64,000 nt of DNA from Nitrososphaerales archaeon (GTDB lineage: Archaea; Thermoproteota; Nitrososphaeria; Nitrososphaerales; Gagatemarchaeaceae). The stretch covers positions 310,001-374,000 of the forward strand of contig JAJTZB010000001.1 of the NCBI GenBank assembly GCA_032906765.1, in the 5' to 3' direction. Positions 16,542 through 24,865 of this stretch are shown piece after piece (position 1 is the stretch's first letter; the number at the start of each line of letters is the position of its first letter). The notes below the pieces were generated by a model. The model had not been told where the DNA came from and ran no database searches. It saw nothing but the letters and a program-made list of their open reading frames with translations. A program made the translations under genes and the position numbers.

Positions 16542-17052
16542 GGCCAAGCTCCAATCTCCTCGAAAGTCGCCCCAGCGCGGTGTAGTTGGTGAGAGGGCCG
16601 CCGGCAAGCAGACAGTTGCCTGTTACGGCGATATCGCCGTCATCCGCCTTCACCCAAGTGTTCCTGAGAGTCACTTTGACGATCTGTCCCTTCACTCCGC
16701 TGAACTGGATTGTATCGTTGAGGCTGAGGATGTTGCCATTCAGAAGGAACAGTCCTGAAACCACGTTGGACAAAGTGGTTTGAAGGGCGAGCGTTACGGC
16801 GATTCCCGCGATACCCGAGATTGCAAGTGTGGTGAACTCTTCCATGATGCCCGTTGTGTGGGCGATGCTCACCACCGCTATGGTGATCCAAATCGCGGTG
16901 ATCCCCTCTCGTACTGCGCGCAGAGTTGCGTTGGAAACACCGTTTCTTTTCCCTGCGGCCCTGATTATCCGCGTGAACGCTTCGCCCACTAGTAACGCAG
17001 CGACGGCCATGGCCGCAGATTCCAAGAGCAGACCGAGAGCCGTGTCGACCAT
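16531..17052 (-). CDS. small MscS-family mechanosensitive channel protein
   Basis: 173 residues, at the short end for MscS. Two or three membrane segments are followed by the family pore helix and beta domain: ITLALQTTLSNVVSGLFLL-like segment (VTLALQTTLSNVVSGLFLL), then LSLNDTIQF, GQIVKVTLRNTWVK and GNCLLAGGPLTNYT. It would open under membrane tension to release osmolytes. Its promoter region (17111-17146) holds one of the four near-identical dyad elements found before TRASH genes, so it seems to be part of the same regulon. The leader is longer (58 bases) than at the other sites. Confidence 0.85.
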   Translation of the reverse strand: MVDTALGLLLESAAMAVAALLVGEAFTRIIRAAGKRNGVSNATLRAVREGITAIWITIAVVSIAHTTGIMEEFTTLAISGIAGIAVTLALQTTLSNVVSGLFLLNGNILSLNDTIQFSGVKGQIVKVTLRNTWVKADDGDIAVTGNCLLAGGPLTNYTALGRLSRRLELGHAR

Positions 17053-17110
17053 CTTCCATCGCCAAGCCTACCGCGTAAGCAATCCTCCCAGCTAGGAGAA
17101 GCAGGAGAGG

Positions 17111-17146
17111 CTGCATAGATTACCGTGCCTGTTTACAGGACGAATC
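17111..17146 (-). promoter_or_regulatory. conserved dyad promoter element, site 2
   Basis: On the minus strand: ATTCGTCCTGTAAACAGGCA then CGGTAATCTATGCAG. The dyad CCTGT-AA-ACAGG is perfect. It lies 58 bases before the MscS gene start and reads in the same direction. Confidence 0.8.
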
Positions 17147-17305
17147 GACTGACGGTCCGGATTTTCAAAATGAGAGAAATCTGGCCAGGTCGCTTAACAG
17201 ATTCGAAGCCCGATCCATCGCAAAACCTCGCTGACGACGCGATCGGAGAGTTCGTGCCCGGTCCGATGTGAGTGCGGAACTCTGAAATACGCTCTCGAGG
17301 AGAGC

Positions 17306-17551
17306 TTGGCTGTGCCAAGGAAGATTCAGATTGAGAACGATTCGGAAGTGAAAATCGGTGGGCTACATCTACGCAATGCGACTGGGAATGCAATCCGCGT
17401 CACCTACGATGGGGAGAAAGCCGTGCTGGACGTTGTGGAATGCTGCATTGGGGAAACCGCGCAGACGCCACACGAATCCTTGCCTGCGTCTTCGGGGAAG
17501 ACATCCTCGCTTGGCAATAAGCAGCGCGACTCGAGCGATTTGATTCTGTAG
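17306..17551 (+). CDS. possible small hypothetical protein
   Basis: 81 residues from TTG at 17306 (GTG at 17312 also possible), with a purine-rich GAGGAG just upstream that could act as a ribosome site. The first 50 residues look protein-like (IQIENDSEVKIGGLHLRN, GNAIRVTYDGEKAVLDVVE) and include a CC pair. The rest is low-complexity and polar. A minus-strand frame overlaps it. No family recognised. Confidence 0.35.
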   Translation: MAVPRKIQIENDSEVKIGGLHLRNATGNAIRVTYDGEKAVLDVVECCIGETAQTPHESLPASSGKTSSLGNKQRDSSDLIL

Positions 17552-17645
17552 CCATTGCAGCACATCGTTTCACCGGCCACCTACCGAAGAGGAGGCTTCT
17601 GTTAAGCCATCCGGTATTCGGCCTGAAAGGCGCAGACTCTGATGG

Positions 17646-18176
17646 TCATGCCAAGTGTGCGTCGACCCTTATCACGTGGGTCATGCTGTATATCGCAGGG
17701 CATCGTTCCTCTGCTTTCTTCAGGAGTCCCTCAAGCCTATCCATATCCGCGTTTCTGCTGCTGGCTTCGATCACGATGTCTAGTCCTTCAGTTATCGGCT
17801 CGTCAGCCACGTCGAACGTCTTGGCGAAGTTGATGTAGCATTGGGCGTTCACTTTCAAGCTAGTCAATTCGACTCCGTCTATCGCGGCCACCGTGGCGAA
17901 GGTGCTAACGAAGCATGAGGTCATTCCAGCTATGCAGTAGGCCATAGGCCCAAGCCTGTTTCCATCGCCGCCGAGGTACGACGGAGAATCTATCTCTATC
18001 ACCTGGTTCCCCTTTTCGTACTGCATTTCGGTCCTGAACTGGTAGCCCTTCTCCTGGTCAAGGTTCCATTCTCCTTGCAAGGCCACCTTCTTCCTCAGGG
18101 CAGACGGTTCCCTCTTCCCTTCTTTGGCCGTCTGTGCTATCTTGTCCAGATCCACAGAATTGACGACTTTCGGCAT
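17646..18176 (-). CDS. OsmC/Ohr-family protein
   Basis: 176 residues. OsmC-fold features: LGGDGNRLGPMAYCIAGMTS with the first reactive Cys, a following FVSTFATVAAIDGVELTS helix, and AEERCPAIYSM carrying the second Cys. OsmC/Ohr enzymes reduce organic hydroperoxides through this cysteine pair. The N-terminal 45 residues form an extra helical part. It sits among metal and redox genes and may protect against copper-driven peroxides; that role is inferred from context. It is divergent from the TRASH gene at 18330. Confidence 0.88.
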   Translation of the reverse strand: MPKVVNSVDLDKIAQTAKEGKREPSALRKKVALQGEWNLDQEKGYQFRTEMQYEKGNQVIEIDSPSYLGGDGNRLGPMAYCIAGMTSCFVSTFATVAAIDGVELTSLKVNAQCYINFAKTFDVADEPITEGLDIVIEASSRNADMDRLEGLLKKAEERCPAIYSMTHVIRVDAHLA

Positions 18177-18264
18177 AACAGAACATCCCGCCGTCTCGAC
18201 TCTTAAGCCTTGGCCAACTCGCTAGGCAGCTTTCTTGCCGTTTCGAAAACCGGGGCCGGTAATT

Positions 18265-18300
18265 GGTTCATCCTGTAAACAGGCACGGTAATGTATGCAG
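18265..18300 (+). promoter_or_regulatory. conserved dyad promoter element, site 3
   Basis: GGTTCATCCTGTAAACAGGC then ACGGTAATGTATGCAG, with a perfect CCTGT-AA-ACAGG dyad. It ends 29 bases before the GTG start of the TRASH gene at 18330, the same geometry as sites 1 and 4. Confidence 0.85.
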
Positions 18301-18329
18301 CCCCCCTACGTACAGCGGTGATTGGAAGC

Positions 18330-18524
18330 GTGTTCGGAATCGGAAAGAAGTTCTGTTACACGTGTGGAATGGAAGTCAGTGGGAACCAATACCAGCGGTT
18401 CGGAAAGTACTTCTGTTCGGAGGAGCACGCGCAGCAGTACACTGAGCAGATGCAGAAGTCGAGGCAGGAGCAGCTGGCTACGGCTCAGCAAACGAAGAGC
18501 AGTGACCAGTGCGGCGGCTGCTAG
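18330..18524 (+). CDS. small TRASH-domain protein
   Basis: 64 residues from GTG at 18330 (VFGIGKKFCYTCGMEV). Cysteines: C-x2-C at KFCYTCG, a lone Cys in GKYFCSEEH, and a C-terminal QCGGC. It is a near-duplicate of the protein at 25793 on the other strand, which begins MFGLGKKYCYTCG, and this fixes the start. The helix SEEHAQQYTEQMQK is shared. Both copies are preceded by the same dyad element, so they are the same response gene present twice. It heads a tightly packed run of genes to 20669. Confidence 0.85.
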   Translation: MFGIGKKFCYTCGMEVSGNQYQRFGKYFCSEEHAQQYTEQMQKSRQEQLATAQQTKSSDQCGGC

Positions 18525-18526
18525 CC

Positions 18527-18955
18527 TTGAATTCGCGCTCGCCCGAACAAGACGGCGGGGACGCTGGGGCTGAGGGGAAGCTCATAGGTCAAACGCTGAG
18601 CCTTAGTATCCCCGCCGCAGCCCATATGAGAAACTACCTCCTTCGGGCTGGAAAGGCAGACTCCGCGATTCGAGTTTCCGTGGTCCGCACCCACTGCATG
18701 GGAGGCAAGGGTTACGGCTACAACATCGAAGAGGATTCGGTGAAAGCTGACGACACCGTTGTCGAGGGCGATGGGCTGAAGCTCCTGGTCGACCAGGAGT
18801 CACTGCGGTACCTGAGAGGAGCACACATCGACTATGAGGAATCAGTCCAGGGAGGCGGAGTAGTTGTGCGCAACCCCAACGCTGTGGGCCAATGCCACTG
18901 CGGGCGCCACGATATATTCGACCGTGAGGCACTGGCAGAGTCAGAGAAGTGCTGA
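18527..18955 (+). CDS. HesB/IscA-like iron-sulfur carrier protein
   Basis: 142 residues from TTG at 18527 (an in-frame GTG at 18509 overlaps the previous gene). The domain starts at LSLSIPAAAHMRNYL and has the A-type pattern: first Cys in VVRTHCMGGKGYGYN, then a C-x-C in VGQCHCGRHDIF, with the conserved GGGVVVRNPNA before it. A-type carriers deliver Fe-S clusters to apoproteins. Copper damages Fe-S clusters, so placement in a copper-linked operon makes sense as repair, though this is inference. The C-terminus adds a further Cys (ESEKC). Confidence 0.85.
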   Translation: MNSRSPEQDGGDAGAEGKLIGQTLSLSIPAAAHMRNYLLRAGKADSAIRVSVVRTHCMGGKGYGYNIEEDSVKADDTVVEGDGLKLLVDQESLRYLRGAHIDYEESVQGGGVVVRNPNAVGQCHCGRHDIFDREALAESEKC

Positions 18956-18961
18956 AGCAAA

Positions 18962-19375
18962 TTGAGCGGGCACGGTCCTCAAGGCGCATTCGCCCTGTCG
19001 CTGGGAGCTGGAATACTGATGCTCTTGGGGGGTGGGATCTCCTACCTGTTGTTCAGCGGAGGAGGATTCGGATACGGAACTTTGGGAGGAATGATGGCAG
19101 GATACGCCGGAATGATGGGTGGTTATGGGACTCCGCTGGGGTCGATGGGCAGTCTGGTGCTCATAGGTCTCGTAGCTGGTCTGATGGTAACCATCGGGGC
19201 GTTACTGCTGAACTCCCGCCCGGCTGAGCACGCTAAGTGGGGGGCATTAATTCTCGTATTCTCGCTGATAGGGTTCCTCGGCATGGACGCGCTCTTCATC
19301 GGCGCAATCCTGGGCGTGGTCGGCGGGGTAGTTGCGCTAAGCTGGAGACCCGCCCGCGAGGAACGCGCTACATGA
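18962..19375 (+). CDS. Met/Gly-rich four-helix membrane protein
   Basis: 137 residues from TTG at 18962. Hydrophobic segments at about 8-30, 57-80, 89-105 and 107-125 flank a Gly/Met/Tyr loop (GGMMAGYAGMMGGYG). The last part (LIGFLGMDALFIGAILGVVG, then ALSWRPA) matches the protein at 33217 closely, so the two are paralogues. The Met-rich loop could bind Cu(I) on the outer face. The gene ends in an ATGA overlap with the HMA chaperone gene, which supports a copper role. Its family is not known to me. Confidence 0.75.
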   Translation: MSGHGPQGAFALSLGAGILMLLGGGISYLLFSGGGFGYGTLGGMMAGYAGMMGGYGTPLGSMGSLVLIGLVAGLMVTIGALLLNSRPAEHAKWGALILVFSLIGFLGMDALFIGAILGVVGGVVALSWRPAREERAT

Positions 19376-19614
19376 TGGCGGAGAGGACGCAGAGGGCCAG
19401 ACTGACTGTGGTCGGGGTTCCCTGTGCCACCTGCATAATCCCGGTCAGGAAGGCGCTCCTGAAGGCCAGGGGTGTGAAGTCGGTGGGAGCCGCCTACATG
19501 CTCGACCTAATCTTGGTTGACTACGACCCCAACCTGACGAATGAAGAAGAAATCATCGGCCTGATCAAAAAGGCGGGGTACAAGGCTGTGCGAGAGCGAG
19601 GGATGTCAGGTTGA
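19372..19614 (+). CDS. HMA-domain metallochaperone (CopZ-like)
   Basis: 80 residues; ATG at 19372 overlaps the previous stop. The HMA signature is VVGVPCATCIIPVRKALLKA (Cys-Ala-Thr-Cys), followed by the expected strand DLILVDYDPNLTNEEE and KKAGYKA. It would bind Cu(I) and pass it to an ATPase such as the one at 26921. An isoleucine pair replaces the usual polar residues after CxxC. The open frame extends upstream, but the ATGA overlap and the domain boundary fix the start. The following gene overlaps its stop by four bases. Confidence 0.85.
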   Translation: MMAERTQRARLTVVGVPCATCIIPVRKALLKARGVKSVGAAYMLDLILVDYDPNLTNEEEIIGLIKKAGYKAVRERGMSG

Positions 19615-19835
19615 CGTCAAAGAGGTCGTTGCTTCGAATTGGGTTATTTGTTGGGTTCATCGGGGTAGCCCTCGCGTTGGGATACCTCGTAAACCAATCA
19701 TGGTATCTGTTCGCGTTCATTGGCCTGATGATGGTCATGCACCTGTTTGGCCACGGCGGGCACGGCGGGCACTCGCACGGCGGGTCGGAAGAGGACAGAT
19801 CGGAGGGGGATGAGGGTCACCACCATGGCAGCTGA
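19611..19835 (+). CDS. small His-rich membrane protein (DUF2933-type)
   Basis: 74 residues from TTG at 19611. Two hydrophobic segments (RIGLFVGFIGVALALGYLV and LFAFIGLMMVMHLF) are followed by a glycine/histidine tail (GHGGHGGHSHGGSE, then GHHHGS). DUF2933 proteins of this form occur in copper and silver resistance clusters; the His-rich tail is a likely metal ligand. It is embedded in the operon between the HMA chaperone and the methyltransferase, overlapping both. Confidence 0.8.
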   Translation: MTSKRSLLRIGLFVGFIGVALALGYLVNQSWYLFAFIGLMMVMHLFGHGGHGGHSHGGSEEDRSEGDEGHHHGS

Positions 19836-20487
19836 GGGATATGGCTATGGGGACTGGGGCCTGGCGATTATCAGCATTCTCCTGTTCTCCTTTGTCATCA
19901 CACGTCTTCCCTACAGGAGGACCAGACGGGGGAGCAGGGCATCCCAGGGGATGACCTTGGCATTCTTCACGGCCCTGTTCGCCGAGATGTATGGTTTCCC
20001 GCTGACCATATACATCCTCTCATGGGCAGTGGGCTACCAGAACCCGCTCACGCACGACGCGGGCCACCTCTTATTCCCAGAACTTGGAATGCTCTCCCCT
20101 CCGCACTTTCTTTCCATCGCCATGATTGCCGGTGGGGTGCTGCTCGTATTTGAAGGATGGTCAAAGATTTACAAGGCTGGTGACACGCTGGTGACAGACG
20201 GAGTGTACGCCCGGGTGAGGCATCCTCAGTATCTGGGCATATTTCTCCTGACCTCTGGGTTGATGCTGCAATGGATTACGATACCTACTGCCATCATGTT
20301 CCCCATCTTGATTTGGTTGTATTACAGGCTGGCGAAGAGGGAAGAGCGAGACATGGAAGCGGAGTTCGGAGCTGTCTACTCCGGCTACGAGGGCAGAGTT
20401 CCGATGTTCCTGCCAAGACTGCACCTGGGAATCATGAAGGATCATGATACAGATAAAATTCAGACGGCATGGCAACGCAGCAGATGA
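19825..20487 (+). CDS. isoprenylcysteine methyltransferase-like membrane protein
   Basis: 220 residues from ATG at 19825. Five to six membrane segments carry the ICMT/PEMT-family signature: VTDGVYARVRHPQYLGIFL and, later, KREERDMEAEFGAVYSGYEG, which bind S-adenosylmethionine and the membrane substrate. Such proteins are frequent in copper and other metal-resistance operons of prokaryotes, with unknown substrate. It overlaps both neighbours (DUF2933 by 11 bases, YHS by 19), which marks it as part of the same transcript. Confidence 0.85.
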   Translation: MAAEGYGYGDWGLAIISILLFSFVITRLPYRRTRRGSRASQGMTLAFFTALFAEMYGFPLTIYILSWAVGYQNPLTHDAGHLLFPELGMLSPPHFLSIAMIAGGVLLVFEGWSKIYKAGDTLVTDGVYARVRHPQYLGIFLLTSGLMLQWITIPTAIMFPILIWLYYRLAKREERDMEAEFGAVYSGYEGRVPMFLPRLHLGIMKDHDTDKIQTAWQRSR

Positions 20488-20669
20488 CCTTGCAGAAAGA
20501 CCTGGTCTGCGGGATGGATGTTAACGAGACGAAGGCGGGGTTCAAGTCAACCTATGCTGGTGTCTCCTACTATTTTTGCTCCTTGGAGTGCCAAGAAACG
20601 TTCAAGCGCCTAGCCAAAGTCTTCGCGAGGGACACAATCGAGTCCATGTCGCCTACGCGAGTCATGTAG
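20469..20669 (+). CDS. small YHS-domain protein
   Basis: 66 residues. QKDLVCGMDVNETKAGF then YAGVSYYFCSLECQETFKR gives the full YHS pattern (Cys14 and the C-x3-C pair). It closes the operon that starts at 18330: TRASH, IscA-like, Met-rich membrane, HMA, DUF2933, ICMT-like, YHS. The final 20 residues (FARDTIESMSPTRVM) are extra to the domain. Confidence 0.85.
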   Translation: MATQQMTLQKDLVCGMDVNETKAGFKSTYAGVSYYFCSLECQETFKRLAKVFARDTIESMSPTRVM

Positions 20670-20749
20670 CTTGACAGGGAAGCTTCTCCCGCCGATGGCT
20701 GTTTCGATGCTCAGGTGCGCCATCCGCCTCAATTGAGGATGGTACGCGG

Positions 20750-22894
20750 TTGAGTGTCGCTGTACCCTCTTATTACATCTGGATGGTCTTCCTGCTTCCA
20801 AATGCCGGCGCCCTAGTAACGCCGCTTCTTGCCAAACTGCCGAAGGTGAGAGATTATGTCTCTGTCTTGACCTCCCTCGTCTCTGCTCTCTTCGCCTTCC
20901 TTCTGATTCTCCCGGTATTGCAGGGTCAGAACGTCACCGTGTTCGATTCGTTCATACCAAGGAGCCTTCCTTGGATACCTTCGCTCGGAATAAACGCAGG
21001 TGTGCTCTCAGACCCCTATACAATAATCCTTTCGAATGTTGTCGCCTGGGTGAGCTTCCTCATCATGCTGTACAGCCTCGAGTACATGAAGCATGAACAG
21101 GGCCTCACCCGGTACTGGTTCTGGATGAACTTCTTTATCGGCAACATGCAGCTGATCGTCTTCTCCGACAATTTTCTGCAGCTGTACTTTGGCTGGGAGG
21201 GCGTGGGGATGTCAAGCATGATGCTCATCTCCTTCTGGCATTCGGATGAGAAGAAGTACTGGGTCGGAACTCCTGGCAGATACGCGCTGGGCGAAGAACA
21301 GGCGTATCCTCCGTCGCACGCGGGAATGAAGGCGTTCGTAATGACCAGGGTGGGTGACGTGGCCTTTCTCATAGGAATCCTTCTCGTATTCATCTACTCA
21401 GGTACTTTCAGCTTCACCCAACTCGCCAGCTCGACTGGGTGGGCAAGCAGGCTGTCGCAGTCGGGGCTGCTCGTTCCTGCAGCGCTCCTGATCTTCGGCG
21501 GGGCCGTCGGAAAGTCCGCACAGTTTCCTCTACACGAATGGCTCCCTGATGCGATGGCAGGTCCGGCGTCCGTGTCTGCCTTGATTCATGCAGCTACGAT
21601 GGTGAAGGCTGGCGTGGTTCTCGTCGCCAGGATTGGCCCCCTCTTTTACTTCGCAATGGTCGCCAACCCCACACTCATTCAACCGTTCTTTACCACGGTA
21701 GCCTGGATAGGAGCCTTCACGGCCTTTCTCGCAGCAACCCAGGCACTCGTAGGCTTCGAGATGAAGAAGATCATGGCGTACTCTACCATCTCTCAAATAG
21801 GATACATGATGATGGCGTTGGGACTGACTGGATTATCGACGAATTTTTCGCAGGGGCTGTCTGCGGGTCTCTATCAGCTTACGAGTCACGCGATCTTCAA
21901 GGCTTCAATGTTTCTCGCCGCGGGCGCTCTAATCCACGTGACGGAGTCTAAGTACATCAGCGACATGGGTGGTCTCAGGAACAGGCTAAAGATCACATTC
22001 GTGGCGCTTCTGATGGCAACGGCTTCTCTCTCGGGAATACCGCCGTTCAGCGGGTTCTGGAGCAAGGACGCGGTTCTTGCAACCGCATGGGACGCGGGTC
22101 AATTCTGGCTGTTCGGGCTCGGGGCTGTGACCGCTGGCCTGACCGCCTTCTATTCATTCAGAATGCTGGGCCTTGCCTTTTTCGGCAAGAAGAGCGATAA
22201 TTTGCGGGCTGTTGAGGAGGAACGCGGGGTCCATGAAGTCAGCCCCATCATGTGGTTGCCATATTTGGCGCTGGCTGTGGGAACGCTGGCCATCGGACTG
22301 CTCGCTCCTTTGGTGAACCTCGAGGGTGCGCTCGAATCCGCGTCAAACGCCTACCTCGCAAGCCTGTTTCCCGCGCTAACTCGCGCTGCTCCAGGTCCCA
22401 TCGGTTTCAGCTTTGCGGCTGCCCTCTGGACGGGAGCCTTCGTCATCGGGGGCATCGGCGCGGCTTCGGTTATTTACATAGCGAGAAGGATTGATTCCGC
22501 GAGACTTGTGGGAGAAAAGGGTCCCATGCGAAGTCTGTACACTTTCCTGGAGAATAGATGGTACATAAACGCGATATACTACAAGGTCTTCGTGAATGCA
22601 CCAATCGCTTTCGGAAGATGGATGCAGGCGAACGTAGAGATAGGCTTTCTGGACAGGATCAACGATGCGGGAGCGTCTCTCGCGATTTACCTCTCCAAAG
22701 CGGGCAATTGGTTCGATGTGAATGTCGTCGACGCCATGGCCGACGGAATCTCAAGTGCCGGACAGGCTATCTCGAGAGAGGCCAGGAGAATGCAGACGGG
22801 CGTGCTGGAGGATTACATTCTGGTCTTCGCGCTCGGTATCGTAATCTTGCTTGTCCTGCTCATTCTAGTTGGGGGGAGCCGTTCGCCACTGTAA
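20750..22894 (+). CDS. NuoL/MrpA-family proton-pumping subunit, standing alone
   Basis: 714 residues from TTG at 20750, with about 16 membrane segments. Typical NuoL features are NFLQLYFGWEGVGMSSMMLI, HAGMKAFVMTRVGD, FPLHEWLPDAMAGPASVSAL, IHAATMVKAG, and KKIMAYSTISQIGYMMM. The C terminus has the long lateral-helix region and the RRMQTGVLEDYIL tail seen in NuoL. It would normally be an antiporter-like subunit of complex I. No nuoM, nuoN or nuoK lies next to it, so it is a second copy or belongs to another complex. The 376-base gap after it (22895-23270) holds only unconvincing short frames. Confidence 0.9.
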   Translation: MSVAVPSYYIWMVFLLPNAGALVTPLLAKLPKVRDYVSVLTSLVSALFAFLLILPVLQGQNVTVFDSFIPRSLPWIPSLGINAGVLSDPYTIILSNVVAWVSFLIMLYSLEYMKHEQGLTRYWFWMNFFIGNMQLIVFSDNFLQLYFGWEGVGMSSMMLISFWHSDEKKYWVGTPGRYALGEEQAYPPSHAGMKAFVMTRVGDVAFLIGILLVFIYSGTFSFTQLASSTGWASRLSQSGLLVPAALLIFGGAVGKSAQFPLHEWLPDAMAGPASVSALIHAATMVKAGVVLVARIGPLFYFAMVANPTLIQPFFTTVAWIGAFTAFLAATQALVGFEMKKIMAYSTISQIGYMMMALGLTGLSTNFSQGLSAGLYQLTSHAIFKASMFLAAGALIHVTESKYISDMGGLRNRLKITFVALLMATASLSGIPPFSGFWSKDAVLATAWDAGQFWLFGLGAVTAGLTAFYSFRMLGLAFFGKKSDNLRAVEEERGVHEVSPIMWLPYLALAVGTLAIGLLAPLVNLEGALESASNAYLASLFPALTRAAPGPIGFSFAAALWTGAFVIGGIGAASVIYIARRIDSARLVGEKGPMRSLYTFLENRWYINAIYYKVFVNAPIAFGRWMQANVEIGFLDRINDAGASLAIYLSKAGNWFDVNVVDAMADGISSAGQAISREARRMQTGVLEDYILVFALGIVILLVLLILVGGSRSPL

Positions 22895-23270
22895 GGTGTC
22901 GATGGAGCCTCTATTGCTAGAAGGAAACAACCTTAGACCGTATAGCGTGTCTCTGAACTCCCTTGCTCTTGGCCTTGAATGCCAGATTCGTCTCATCCGC
23001 AACTAATCCCTCCAGTTACGATAGGCTGCCGCTCAACTTGCTCAAGTCTGTTGGCCTTTACCCAGAGTATTCCGTGTAACACTAGACACGTATTTGCGGC
23101 CAAAACAATGCTCCAACCTGCAAAGCCTGGCACCAATAGCAGCACTACCAGATTCAGCGGTCCAGCAGGGCATTACATCCAAGTCGTTCTTCTGAAGTTT
23201 CACCTTCCCGCCCTCCACTTCACCATATTGAACCGATTGTCTTGGTACAATCATGTCCGCCCCGGGTCAC

Positions 23271-23930
23271 TCACTCATACGGTCCCGCCTGGGGCGATAC
23301 GCAGTATCTGGCCAAGGCGTTGAGCCTGTGATCCTTGAACTGCTTCTCTTTTGCCATCCGAAGGGCGATATCGGTCGAGGTTATCAGACCAACAAGGGTC
23401 CCTCCCTTAACCACCGGAAGTCTTCTGATTGAATACTGAGACATGATCCTGGAAGCTTCTTCGACCGTGGCTTCGGGTTCAACAGCAATCAGTGGTGCTG
23501 TCATGATATCCGTTGCCCTGAGCTTTGAGGGAGATATGTCTTCGGCAAGCACCTTTCCAACGAGGTCCCGTTCTGTTATCATCCCGACCGCCTTGCCACC
23601 TTCCAAGACAAGCATGCAACCACGACCCTTACTAGACATCCGCTTTGCCACCTCAAGTGCCGAGCTGTCAGAGCCTATGACCTCCACCTCGGTGTTCATT
23701 ATCTGTTTGACCTTGATTGGCTCGAAGGCAATAGCATACTTTTCTGGGTTCTTTTCAAATTCTGTCTGACATGCGAAAGAGCAGAAGTGGAACTTCTTGG
23801 CTTTGTAGTCAGTAACGAATCTTTCATCCGCAGCGTCGAGCGCCATTCCGCAAACCGGATCTCTCGGTTCGCTAGCAGTACTTTGACCACGGGTCTCTTC
23901 ACGCCCTACACCTGATTCGGTATTAGACAT
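23271..23930 (-). CDS. YHS domain fused to a pair of CBS domains
   Basis: 219 residues from ATG at 23930 (MSNTESGVG). Residues about 22-66 form a YHS domain (DPVCGMALDAADERF then KFHFCSFACQTEF). Residues about 75-195 form two CBS motifs (VKQIMNTEVEVIG, MLVLEGGKAVGMITERDLVG, TDIMTAPLIAVEPEAT, SIRRLPVVKGGTLVGLITST). CBS pairs bind adenosine nucleotides, so the protein may couple metal load to energy state. The stop of the upstream membrane gene is five bases before this start, so the two are cotranscribed. I do not know a characterised protein of this architecture. Confidence 0.85.
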   Translation of the reverse strand: MSNTESGVGREETRGQSTASEPRDPVCGMALDAADERFVTDYKAKKFHFCSFACQTEFEKNPEKYAIAFEPIKVKQIMNTEVEVIGSDSSALEVAKRMSSKGRGCMLVLEGGKAVGMITERDLVGKVLAEDISPSKLRATDIMTAPLIAVEPEATVEEASRIMSQYSIRRLPVVKGGTLVGLITSTDIALRMAKEKQFKDHRLNALARYCVSPQAGPYE

Positions 23931-23935
23931 GTCGG

Positions 23936-24847
23936 TCAACCGGCTGTATTCCACGTGAATATTCTTTCAGCCCCGTACAAGTTCCCCAACACGAGCGTAA
24001 TGGAAGCGGGGCGGTCGGTTAATGGTGGGAACACGAGAATACCTTCCCTGTGGTGGCCCCCGGGCGGCGAACCGCTCCACTGGAGCGGAATGTACTTCGT
24101 TCCGTTGCCATCCTGCAGGTAAGCTGTCCTGGTCAGATCAAAGCTCAGGTCCCCGACATGAGTGTCCATCTTGATGTCGAAGCTTGTGTTCTTACCGATC
24201 GCCAAAGGTGCGGGAGTCACAGTTACACTCAGACCATTCGCGTCGCTACCCTTTTCCTGCAGCGAAACGACGTTGCTTTGAACGCTGCCGGGCGCTGTCG
24301 CACCAATCGCGGTGGCCCAACCCAATCCGAGAACGGCCACCATGGTAGCAGCGATTGCGAGATTTCTGACCTTTGCCATGTCGACGGTCATGATTCTTGC
24401 CAAGAGACCCTGGGGATTGTAAAGCCGGTGCTTCTGGATTATGGCTAGCATGACTGTTATCCCGACCATGTTGGACAGCAATCCGATGAATATGAAGAAA
24501 GTCTGATAGGCGGTCAGGAAGATCGCTGCGGCCGTAATTCCTGCGAAGGGAACCAGATCCGTGACGTGATGTGCACAGCATGCGATCATCGATGCCGTTG
24601 AGACCCCTCCACCCGCGGTCACCGAGGCTGAGCTCTGAATCGCCTTTGCGTAGTGCCTCGTGTAGGAGAAGAGTGAAACTTGAATACCAAAGCCGACGAC
24701 CAGTGGGACCATCAGGTGCGAAAGAGAGATGAATTCGGCGACGGCGTGGCCGAAGCCCTGCGCTAGAGTTACTATCGCGAAGTAGACACTAAGGAGTCCC
24801 AGGCCTCCTATCAGGCCATGGATTGATATCCTGACACCGTCCTTCAA
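23936..24847 (-). CDS. membrane protein with CCxHH segment and external beta domain
   Basis: 303 residues. The N-terminal half has five membrane segments. One contains STASMIACCAHHVTDLVPF, a Cys-Cys-Ala-His-His cluster suited to metal binding. A sixth segment (about 163-182) leads to an external domain of about 115 residues with beta-strand pattern (LSVTVTPAPLAIGKNTSFDI, GNGTKYIPLQWSG). I do not recognise the family with confidence. Location before the YHS-CBS gene and after HtpX suggests a copper-transport or copper-sensing role in the membrane. Confidence 0.75.
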   Translation of the reverse strand: MKDGVRISIHGLIGGLGLLSVYFAIVTLAQGFGHAVAEFISLSHLMVPLVVGFGIQVSLFSYTRHYAKAIQSSASVTAGGGVSTASMIACCAHHVTDLVPFAGITAAAIFLTAYQTFFIFIGLLSNMVGITVMLAIIQKHRLYNPQGLLARIMTVDMAKVRNLAIAATMVAVLGLGWATAIGATAPGSVQSNVVSLQEKGSDANGLSVTVTPAPLAIGKNTSFDIKMDTHVGDLSFDLTRTAYLQDGNGTKYIPLQWSGSPPGGHHREGILVFPPLTDRPASITLVLGNLYGAERIFTWNTAG

Positions 24848-24865
24848 CCAAGGCTCACTTCTCTG

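Noticed and set aside
22979-23323. 114-codon frame between the NuoL-like and YHS-CBS genes
   Set aside because: No recognisable pattern and it overlaps the real minus-strand gene end.
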